Shown here one piece after another: positions 42,201 through 54,200 of a stretch of 64,000 nt of DNA. The notes beneath the pieces were generated by a model, which did not search any database, was not told where the DNA came from, and saw only the letters and a program-made list of their open reading frames with translations. Both the position numbers and the translations under genes were made by a program. Origin of the DNA: Lutraria lutraria (lineage: Eukaryota > Mollusca > Bivalvia > Venerida > Mactridae); the NCBI GenBank assembly GCA_964023205.1, contig OZ026847.1:12903182-12967181 (forward strand). The letters are read 5' to 3'. Position 1 is the stretch's first letter. The number at the start of each line of letters is the position of its first letter.

Positions 42201-45200
42201 CATCCAATCCAAACAGCCATGTTGGTGCAGATTTTGGTAAGTTAAGACCTCAATACATTATACTATTATTCTAAAGCCTTACAACTTAAGAATATAACCT
42301 CTTTTGAACAAAATCTGATCGTCTTATTTAAGTTGCGTATTTATATTTTTGTAACACAGGGTATTGTGAAAGTATGATTGATGTCACAATCCAGTGACAG
42401 ATAACTTCTGTTCTGTAAAACCTGTGTTTGTGGCCACCCTGTGAATAAAGGTCATTGCTTATTTAGAACAAATGACCTCTGAATAAAGGCCACAAGTACT
42501 GTCAATAAAGGCCAAATATTGTCTTTCCAAAGTGAGTAAAACCTTAATTTTTTTAATCAAAATGGACTTAGTATTTTGATTGGTTAATTAGGATAATTCT
42601 ATTTTTGGTTGACTTAATCACCCATTTAAAGGTTGCACCTGTTTATAAGATTCAGGAAATAAAAACAGAGGAAATCCAGAGAAAAAAGCTTATCTTCATG
42701 TAGGAAATGCAAATGAATTTGAGCAAATCAAAACAGGTGCAAAATAAGTGGGAAAAGTGCGTAAAACTATCTATTAGTTTGTCATTGGTTGCAGACCACC
42801 CATAAATATTGAATGTACAGTACAACCTCTCCAGAGTGGCCCTCTTATTAGCAACAGCCTTCCTTCAATAACACTATGATTTCTTCCCACTGCACAATTT
42901 AACTTTTAAAATAATCTTTCAACAACAACAACAACATAATTGTGCTTCTCCTAAAGGGTGTTGCTTTGGAGAGGTTGCACTGTATAACAAAATGATATGG
43001 CCACATCAAAATACCACATTTTGTGAAGAAATGTTTGACAATTTGTTCAGACTTTTAATGTATCTGCTGTTTTGGTCCGGCTATGGTTCTGAATTGTCTA
43101 TATTCAAGCCTCAAGTTCAAGCCTCATTATGTATCATGTTTTTTCTTCATCTTGGATGGTATGTCCCATCTATGCTACTCAAAATTCCATAAGGATCACA
43201 TGTGATATTGCTTGTAGTGATTGCTTTATAACTTTAATTCTACTGCTGGGTAGATTTGATTAATATCTGGTAATTCAAGCATCATATGCCAGTGCAAAAA
43301 CTGGAATAAATGAGGTCCAATGAAACATAATATGTATATTATACTGTATATATGTATATGTACCGACTATTCAAACATACAGTAAGTGATCTTTATAAAA
43401 TTTAAGCAGTATAATTATGTACTAGTCCTTGATATGGCAAGAATAAAATATGTTTAAGTTTTATAACCCGTTCAACCCTGTTTCTGAAATTCAGAAACCA
43501 AACTTTGTAACAGCAAAGCCAAAACTACAGAAGAAAAATTCTATGACCTGTCCAGCCTACTTGTTTGGTCAAGTTACTGTAAAGTGACTGGTATACCAGA
43601 TTCTTGACTTTATTGTTCCAGGCAGTCATAACCATCCCTTGAGAATAGTGAACATGGAATGATATAATGCATGATTTCTTATATATACTGACCACTTTCT
43701 ATTATAAACATTCCATGAGAGGGTTCAGTTGCTTTAAAGTCTGTGTTGGCAGCCAACTCCAAATAGAAGTCACCCTGTTGTTGATTATTTTAAACAAAAT
43801 GACCTCAGAATGAGGGCCACCTGTCAATAAAGGCCACATTTTGTTTTTCCTGAGGGTGGCCCCTGTTCACACATTTGATTGTATTTTATTACAGTTTATT
43901 AGGTTCCTAGAAAAAAAAAAACAATATCCCACCTTTCCAAAATTACCCCAAAACAGTAAGCCCAAAAACCAAACATGTGAACACGTATGAAACATGGAGG
44001 ACATTATGCTTAAAAAAACTGTTAAAGATGACATTTAATGTTCAATAAAACACTAATGTTTGATAGATGCGACAGACTTTGATTGGTTAAAATGTTCAAT
44101 TTGTTACATCCAACACAAAATGTGCATGCCAGCATAGCTATATTAAATATAAATGCAATATACATATCTTAATATCTCATTCATAGTTTAACCTATGGCC
44201 TTAGGGATGATACAAAAGTAATGTTTACCAATTAGCATTGTATTTTAGACTAAATTTCAATATTTGTATGAACAATGATTATCTGTCTTAATAATATATT
44301 CTTTGGATACACTTTCACAATACTGGAAATCAGAATAAAGCTTATTTATTCAAAGACCTATAACTTCTTTTAGATGATATGAATGTCAGTTAATGCATGG
44401 TGCTAGGGAATGAAGTCTATGTTAATTCTAGTAGTCTGTATACTTTCCATTTCTCCTCAAAGACTTTTAAGTACTGTGTCTAGCAATTCACAAGAAAAAG
44501 GGCAAAGCATATATCGGTGCTTTTGCTTTGTTTGTTTGTTTATATCGAGTTTTAAGCCCCGTTTCAACAGTCAGAGTCATATGAGGCGGACAGTTCGCCT
44601 AAGCATCATTCCTGGGAAAAACCAGTACAAGACTCCCATCCTCCGTAAGCAACTGCCTACTTTCTCGGTGCTTTACACCGGGCACATTATAAAGAACCAG
44701 GAAAACTATTCTAAATCAGAGTAGGGATACAAATGCCCGGTTCTCCTGTATCTTCTCTTCCCTCTTTCTAGGGCTGCCCTGAAATGACCATAGCTGTCAA
44801 ATGGGTCGTTAAAGAACTGATAAAAAAATTGTCTTCAAAGAAGAATACTGTGGATTAAATGATTCGAAGAAAATGCTGGCTTCAAGATATTCTGAACACT
44901 GTATTTTAGATTTGGGTTAAACAAAAAAAATCTGTCATACTGTCTTAATATCCCATACATTACCATTTATCCATTAATGTTCCGGTAATATGGTGGATAA
45001 AATACTGTATGAAGGCTACACTCCAAAAAAATATATAATGAATAATGAGTTTAGAAAATCATCACATACGCAGCTATCTGAGTGAGTTCCAGAATTAAAA
45101 GAAACTAAGAACAGGGCAATAAACTATTCAGTCACATGTTTTTATCTGTTTTTGTGACGTTGAAGTGGTCTCCCTTTGTTCCTTGTATTGTTGGCATGTT

Positions 45201-48200
45201 TATGTGTGTAGAGTTGTAGCTTACCCAAGATTGAGGTTTTGATCAATCATGATACAAACTTATTAAAAATTTGACACTAAGTTTTAGTGCAGTATTTAAT
45301 GTATACCGTAGTTTAGGTAAGCAAGTGTAATGGCCGCTTTCAGCGAGGTTCTCGTATTGTTTAAACTTCTACCGTGCATTCTTAATTTCCCCACCTACTT
45401 TTAAGTGCTAAATATACCCTGTTAAGAAAAAAAAGCATATGGAGATGAATTATGACAAATTCTTAAATAGTTATTCACCAATTTTGAAAAGGGGTCAGTT
45501 TTCATTCTAAAGTAATTAAAAATACTTCCAAATGTCATTGAACAGTATTATTGATACACAAAGGAAACCATGTTTTCTACCATATTTGTATTCTGACTGG
45601 TTCAGTTCCTTTCATAAATTTGCATAATAAATGAGTATAAGGGAGGTTACTCTAACCTATCTATTCACTAAGCATTTTATTGCTATGGATAGATGGGGAT
45701 AAATTAATGGGCTTTTTTGTCACTTGGTTTGAAATACTGAATGGATGGGAGCCATGTAACTGAATACGCCGATGCAATACTGCACACTGCATTCTAACCA
45801 TGCACATAGGTAATTGTATGCTATTATGTTCAAAAGTGGTGAAGGGTAGTTTTTGACAACATGTATGAAGTGAATTGCATTTATATGCAATCGTGGATAA
45901 AAACGTTGCGAGTGTTTTGATGTGGTTTTTAAAGCAACCCGCTATTTCGCTACTGGTTGATCATTAGTATTCATTGATCATTGAACTTTTGTAAAACGCT
46001 GTGTCTGAATGCACTGCAAAAAATTACTTCATGCACATGCTTCATAGGACTTTAATGTTTAGGAAAATTATCGATACGTCTCAAAATAGGTTTACATTAT
46101 TTGGTTTCGCAATGTTGATTTTGAATGGGAAATTAGTGCTGTAGATAATTAAGTATAAGGAGATTGTACCATATAACTGTATACATTTTTGTTGCGAAAA
46201 ACATTTTTTAGTATTTACTTGTTTAATAAGTCACGCCGCAATGCGCATGAATGATCTTGCACATTTATGTGTATGTGTCTGTTTGTCATTTCACAACGAG
46301 GTATGAATACAAAATGGCCGCCAAATATGATTTCCGCAAACCCTTGGTTATGTTACATGATTGCACAAGGTTGGTGAGATATTTTATTTCTAGACAGAAA
46401 GTTGTGCTCCAGATTTGGGAAGCATTTTAATTATATGCGTCTGTTTCATCCGGGCATGATGTCTGGCGAATGACATGCGTTCTAGGTTTATGTCTTTCGA
46501 TGTACCTAGTAATGTAATTTACTTCAATGGCGCCTCGCGTTGGTACGCTGTGTCGAGTTTGTTCATTTACTGCTATATTATGTTTATTTTTACTATTTTC
46601 ATCCAAATAAGGGTTTTCTTCATGGAATTGTTATTAGGGGTATGAGATGAAATCTATTCATATGTAAATAAACTTAGGCTTTCATGTTATTATTAATTGT
46701 TTAGGATATATAGGTCATGAAGGTGCATGCGGTTGTTACACAGTAACAGCTTGGTGCACAGTGCGTGTTCTGTGCGCATGTTTTATACGCAGCACGTCAT
46801 CTTACTAAATATACGCTGTGGTTGTATATGTTGTCTGTTATGTAAGGTTTCCAGACTATGTAAATGAACCACAGTTTGGAAGACTCTTTATTTAGAAAAT
46901 GTATGCGCTTTCTCAAGACGGCGGTGCGCGCCTTTATCGTTCACATGCTTCTACATGCAGCGCGCGCGTGCAGAACTAACTTCACAAATTATATAAGAAA
47001 ATTTGTATTATATTATATAAATTTACTCTATAAGTCACTCACCTCATGTTGAATGTGATGCATACATGAGTCTCAGATTTATATTAAAAATACAAACATG
47101 ACATGTTCAGTTTTTTTAACGGTGTTGAAAATTGGGGTGCTGAGTATTAACTGTTGACCGTTCCGATTTATCAGAATTTTTAATTCCTTCGTTTTTTACA
47201 CAACCGTAACCATATAAAATCATATAATGTTTATTCGTTACTTACTTATGAAAATGAAAAGTATTCATTTTTGTGGCTGTTTTGTATACATTAAGTCATA
47301 TAGTAATTAAAGAAAATTATATTTAAAAATCCAAATTGTGATTTTTGCAAATCATGAAATATCGGTAAAATGAGAACAAAATGTTGAAGCAGAATCATAA
47401 ACTTTAATACGTAATTGGCTTCCTATTTTATTGTAAAATTTGTCTGTGTAATTTGATATCTTATTTATAGACAGGTACTGTGCATCAATATGCTAATGAG
47501 ATAAAAATGTGTGCATTATTACATGTACATCAGAGGATTGGAACAGTAGGGTTTGTAATGAAACTGATGTTAGGACAGAAATGCACTGAATAAGGTTGTG
47601 ATGCACATGTGATCCTATTTGAACAACCAGACAATGATACTTATAGGACATTTTCTTTTAACATTAAGTAAGGAGAGATGTTGGGTTAAGACCTGATGTG
47701 CTTTCCATAATTGTAAAAAATGACTCTTCTTATATTTCCTCTCTCTCAATATGGGCTCGACTTGGACACAATAGTTTTAAAATGTTCTTAAAAATAATGT
47801 AAAAATTCATGAAAAAGCTGTTAATTCTTGATCTTCAATGGCAGACATGTCCGTTCCAGGGCTTTTTTTCCTTCTATAACAAAGGCCGAAATTCGGTGAC
47901 TTCCCAATTGCAAAAAGGCTGTTTTTTTTCCCAATTTCAGGCAAGAAATTTCAAAAAATACAATGCTATTCAAACTCAGTAGTCTAACCTTCTTAAGATT
48001 TGGCCAAATATCGCGCATGAATCCCCAAAATGAAAGGCTAAGGCCCCTTCCCAATTTTTGGAAAAAAAGGCTGTTTTTTCCCCCAATTTTAGGCAAGAAA
48101 TTCCCAAAAATACAATGCTATTCAAACTCAGTAGTCTAACCTTCTTAAGATTTGGCCAAATATCGCGCATGAATCCCCAAAATGAAAGGCTATGGCCCCT

Positions 48201-51200
48201 TCCCAATTTTTGGAAAAAAAGGGCCCTGCGTTCAAATAATTATTCATACAGCATGTACAATTCATGAAGTTTGCAAGAAAATTAAGTTCATGAAAAATTC
48301 ATGATTTCTTGAATTCCTTCAGATCGAAGGGGTTCCAGGACTCCCAAGGAGAACAGCAAACAATGTTTAACATTTCCGTTCCTGAACTCTCTCAATTTTA
48401 TAGCGATAACATTAGCGATGCACCAACACTTAACTTTAATGGTGGAGGAACATCCCAGGTGAACACTTTGGTAGAACCATCTAACCTTTCTATAAGCTAG
48501 ATGGCTAGTAAATCTTGTCTGATTGAGTGGTGATAGACTAGTAATAAATCCAGAGACAATGACCGGTCTACTACGTAAACATCTTAATGAATATTCTATA
48601 GTGAATGTTATGGTGCATATTAATTTGACTGTAAAAATGATTTTCTTTAATTCAAGGAATGTGTCATAACTATGGAAACAAGAACATTTACTTCAATAAG
48701 ACAATTTACCTTCTACAAATAAAACATTCAAATCAGTGCACAAAGGTCAGAATGACATGGAGACTATAGGGAGTAAGATTTGTCCATATATGGACAGTTA
48801 GCCTTCACTCAGAGATGTATTTGGTCTGATAGGGATCAATCTAGTATAGCATTCAAATTGTTACAGAGTGACTTTGTTTTACATTGTGGCCTTAATTCAC
48901 AGACTGGTGGCCTAAGATTCAGGTTGGATTGTAATTGGGAATTAATTGAAAAGATGCCTTATATATCATTTAAGAAACTAATAATCCTGTCTGCTCAGCC
49001 ATTTTGTCTCATCTTTTTGCTTAGAGATGTGTAAAAATAGTGGATGCCTTTGTTCCGTAGTTTTTTATTATCATCAAATATATTGTTTCCTTATGCTTAA
49101 CATATTTCATGTGACTGGCATTATAAAGCTATGGTTGACATTACCACAAGGGATCCCATGAGATGGACCCTTAATCTGTTTCTGTGCCCTTTTCATGATA
49201 AAGTCCTTTCTATAGGCTAAATATATAAATAATAATCAAATATTTAAAAAATATCCTTTATAAAAACAATTTATTTCTTTATTTTGAAAAATAGTGGATG
49301 GCGTGACAAAAAACAACTTTTTTTTTGACGGGCCTATATAATGTGAACCAGACAGATAAATACATAAAACCCTAGTATAGTTTGTTTGTGTGCACACACA
49401 TTATAAATCAAACGGAAGACTGCACAACCCTCAAACTATATAGATATATATGCATACACTTACTAAGTTACTGTTCAAAGGTTTATTTTCAATTCAATTG
49501 TCTTTATTGCCATATAAGATCAACTCTAATTTATAATTAAAGGGACCAACCACACTACATATCTGGGAGTTTTTATTTCAAAATCCACAAAGTCCTTTCA
49601 ACAAGTCAAATGACAAAAATTAAAATCAAGGTGTATCAAATTTATTTTCATAACGCTTGTTTTCAGACGTGAAGAGCAATATCCTTAATTCAGTTACACC
49701 GTAAAATATGTAGTAATTAAGTTCAATTTAGGCTTAATTGATTTCATAAATCAAGGTACATTTTCGTATGTCTAGATTTTAAATGCTGGGTTTATTGACA
49801 ATTATACTTGCTCGAGAAATATATAGATATACATAGCATTATTACCACAAAAGAAAATATGCTGTTAAGTTTAAACTTGTATTTGACTTTCATGTATTCA
49901 AAATGTCAACAAAATTTACATTTATAATTGAAACTAAACTCTTCAAGTGTCTTTCTGTAAGTTTTTTTTTTTTATGATTTTCTGATAGTAATCTGGGGTT
50001 GATTTCATTTATACTCATTTATACGCTCTGGTGTACAGTGTTTCCATGACCATCCATTGCATTACATTACAGTCACTTTATCTGCAGTATGCTTCTATAT
50101 TTAACAAAATCACCTTCTGTTTGCGGATGCCATAGCATCATCTTGATTACCATTGAGCGCATATTGTTAGAAAATTGAGAGTTTGTTTTTTCTTATGATT
50201 TATATGCTGCATGAAATGGGGTTTCATTTAGAAGTTGCCTCATTTGTGAAGGCAAACTATGATTAGATTTTTCTGATCTAACATTTATGAGAATTATCAT
50301 GTGCATTCTTATTATCTTCATCTGGGGGAGAGGATTGTAAGCTAACTGTTTTGTATTTAACTGTTTTCTAGTTGACACATTACAAATATAAGTATAGATT
50401 ACTGACTTGTGGTTTAGATCTCTATAAGCCTTATAAGGTCTGTCCTAAAATGTTTGACATCTGACAATGATATCTATAATAATGGTCTATCCTTGTTTGA
50501 CATCTGACTTAGATCTCTATAAGGTCTATCCTTGTTTGACATCTGACTTAGATCTCTATAAGGTCTATCCTTGTTTGACATCTGACTTAGATCTCTATAT
50601 GGTCTATCCATGTTTGACATCTGACTTAGATCTCTAAAAGGTCTATCCTTGTTTGACATCTGACTTAGATCTCTAATGGTCTATCCTTGTTTGACATCTG
50701 ACTTAGATCTATATAAGGTCTATCCTTGTTTGACATCTGACTTAGATCTCTATATGGTCTATCCATGTTTGACATCTGACTTAGATCTCTAAAAGGTCTA
50801 TCCTTGTTTGACATCTGACTTAGATCTCTATAAGGTCTATCCTTGTTTGACATCTGACTTAGATCTCTATATGGTCTATCCTTGTTTGACATCTGACTTA
50901 GATCTATATTATGGTCTATCCATGTTTGACATCTGACTTAGATCTCTAAAAGGTCTGTCTTTGTTTGACATCTGACTTAGATCTCTATAAGGTCTATCCA
51001 TGTTTGACATCTGACTTAGATCTCTATATGGTCTATCCTTGTTTGACATCTGACTTAGATCTATATTATGGTCTATCCATGTTTGACATCTGACTTAGAT
51101 CTCTAAAAGGTCTGTCTTTGTTTGACATCTGACTTAGATCTCTATAAGGTCTATCCATGTTTGACATCTGACTTAGATCTCTATATGGTATATCCATGTT

Positions 51201-54200
51201 TGACATCTGACTCAGATCTCTATAAGGTCTATCCTTGTTTGACATTTGACTTAGATCTCTATATGGTCTGTCAACTTGTTTTTAAACACTACTTTTATTT
51301 ACAGTGTATAACCATGAATGAAGGTCTTCCACTTAAGATATATTGCTCCACATACAAACACTGAACATAAATGAAGCAATCATGAGTCTTACAATGTGGC
51401 ACTATATAAGGGATTGCGTTTATCTGAAAAAAATGGAACACTCCATTAAGAAAAAGTTTAGGAACGGCTTTGAAACATAAATTGAATCTTAAATTACATG
51501 TTTGGTAGGAAATAATCACATATTTCAGTTGATATAGCCTACCATTAATTTTCTGTGTAATATATTTGTACTTAAAGGTGCAAAAAATTAAATGGAAAAT
51601 AAAAACACTTGCAAGACTATCATTCATGGTACATTTTGTGACTGTTTGTCATGCAAGCTGACAATACCTAGGTTGATCACTGACTTCACTTCTGTAACTT
51701 TTTTGTGGAGAGTCAATTAAAGGGAGATAACTCAGTTGATAACATTTCTTAAGAGGGCAATAACTTGTGAAATGTTTATAATTATTGAGAGTTATACAAG
51801 GGAGATTACTGATATCATGTTTTTTTCTCTCCTGGTGATTCAGTCAAGGGAGGTAACTCAGTGAAGTGATTGATATTTAAAAAATTTCTAATTTCAGGCA
51901 ATATTACATCGGATGCTATGAACAACAATCTTCACAATACTGGACGTCATGAAAGTACAAGCAGTACCGGCAGTTACCGTAGCAATGGTGCAGCAAGTGG
52001 AGTGAATAGTCCGACAACGCCCCACCCACAGAATGGTACAAGTGGGCCACCTTTAGTTATACCACAGCCCGTCAAACCTGCCCAGAGTAAGCCTGGATGC
52101 AAAACATATCAATGTAAAATGTGTGATCAGGTAAACAATGTTAAGCTATGTCATACTCAAAGAATTTATTCTAAAATCTGTATATTGAAATACAAAATTC
52201 TAATTTGATTATCAATTTTTTAAGATTATTTAATTTTTGGAAAAAAATTGTTTTAACATGAATAATCTAGACCTTTTCATTGGGCAGAGACAAGAATTAA
52301 AATTTCTCTGTCTTGGAAAATGCCTTTTGGAAAAAAATCTCAAATAGATAGTAATGAAATCTTTATTTTGATTTGTTGAAAATAGTTCATGAAGTAATTT
52401 TCATTCATAATTTTTTTATTTTATTCCGATTTTCAGTATTCTAAATTATTCCAGGCTGCAAATTCTTATAATGTTTCTGTTGGTATTCATGTATTCTAAT
52501 TCTATTTATGTTAATTTCAGATATTTTCTACGAAGTCGGACATGTTAATTCATTGTCAACAAATCCATAAAACAGAAATGAAAACTTACAGGTATGTTAA
52601 AATTAATGAATTTAATCATTTAACTGTTTGAATATTCACTAGAACTGTTTGAATATTATTTACTGGAACTGTTTGAATATTTACTGAGACCTTTTGCATA
52701 TTCATTGAAGCTGTTGGAATATTCATTGATAAACAGTAAAGGGACATTACTCAAATTTACAGAAGAAAATTATTATATTATTGTAATATATTACAAAAAT
52801 CACTGAGCGATTTTAATTGCGTTTATTAAATATTAGTATTTAAGTATAGTTTTGTTAAATACCAAGTCATTATAATGTATTAACACTGCAAGATGTGGAT
52901 ATTTTTCTACATACCAGAATTAAGGCCTGAATTATGTTGTAATAAATAACAAGCTACTTTTGGGCGTAAACTTTTTTTGTTTGTTTCTAGTCATCCAATT
53001 CTAGGCAACCCTAGACTTTAGAAGTAGCTCCAAGGAACTGTACATCAATCCACTTTTTCTACCTATCTGATTGCTTTTCAAGAGCCAAAATAAATAAATA
53101 AAACAAATCAAAACTTGCCAACCCTATTTTAAAGGGGCATACCCTACAACTTGGTGCATCTAGAAGCAAGGCAAAATGATGATGATTTAGAAGCTTGTAA
53201 AGAAAATAGCCGACAAAGAAAGTTTCAGCCAAAAATTCATCCAATTGAAAATAAAATCACAAAAAATATTAGTTACCATAAAAGATCGGAAACTCTTTGG
53301 AATTTGTTGTACAATTTTTGGGTGGAAGTGATTTATTATTCATAGCTATGATTTTTGCGGCTAGTACCTAAACTAGTCATTTTATGACCCAAGTTCTTTT
53401 TGCAATCATCCATTATAAATTGTTTTACATATACATCTAACACATTTTGACACTTTCACAGAATGTTTGTCAGTTGTAGGGTATGCCTCTTTAAGTGAGC
53501 ATGTAACCAGAAACAAACACATTGTCTTTAAGCCTAATATGACCTTGGTGCACTAATCTTTGATTCTTATATTGTAATAACTATGAAAGAAAACTTAAGT
53601 TTCTAGGTGTCAGATTATAAGGAAAACCTTGATAACTTCAACATGGACTCCACGTGTTGATGTTCTCATAAAAAACTTTAACAAGAAATAAAAAAACACC
53701 ATATTCTGTTGTGTGTTAATTATCATCATTATTTTTATAAAACAGAAAATGAACAAATACTTATATATCAGCACAAAATTTAGGACACAGTGATAAATAT
53801 AGTGACGTGGATAAATTGGGAAATAACCTTGATACTAAATTAATGAATAATTTCTGCAACTTCCAAACTAATAAATTCCGCTATGTATATTTTCATAACA
53901 CGAAAACAATTCACATACAGTGTGATTAGTTTGTTCGGAATACAACTTATGATGTGACCACCTGACCAATAGATTTATTACCAATACAAAAATTTGTAGT
54001 TAAGCATGGCCACCTGTCATTTCTCCCTAAAAGTCATCTCTGAGCAGATACATAAAATTAGTACAATATTATGGATATAGTACCTTTATGATATAAATTT
54101 ATCCAAAAGCTTTCATTTTCTTTCAGTCCTTCCGCCTTTAGGTGTCCACAGTGTCAGAAATGCTTTGCCAATTCTTCATACTTGTCACAACATAATCGGA

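Larger units (their letters stand above)
42237..51897 (+). other. Intron 3 (about 9.7 kb)
   Basis: The intron runs from GTAAGT to AATTTCAG. It contains MITEs (42412, 42818, 43733), a 5'-truncated SINE with a nested insertion (44465-44830), a CpG-rich stretch (46230-46980), a 152-bp duplication, an exon-like open frame (48323-48458) and a 39-bp minisatellite (50402-51275). In 44830-46230, 46980-47830, 48500-50400 and 51280-51897 I see AT-rich sequence without exons. Confidence 0.8.

Noticed and set aside
44410..44724. 104-codon plus-strand frame
   Set aside because: It runs through a SINE and the element nested in it, so it is not a gene.
50474..51364. Frames repeating MSNKDRPYRDLSQ (minus) and LDLYKVYPC (plus)
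   Set aside because: They are by-products of a 39-bp non-coding repeat, open on both strands.
53151..53345. 64-codon frame in intron 5
   Set aside because: It lies entirely within the TTAA-flanked MITE, starts in its terminal repeat and has no transposase features.
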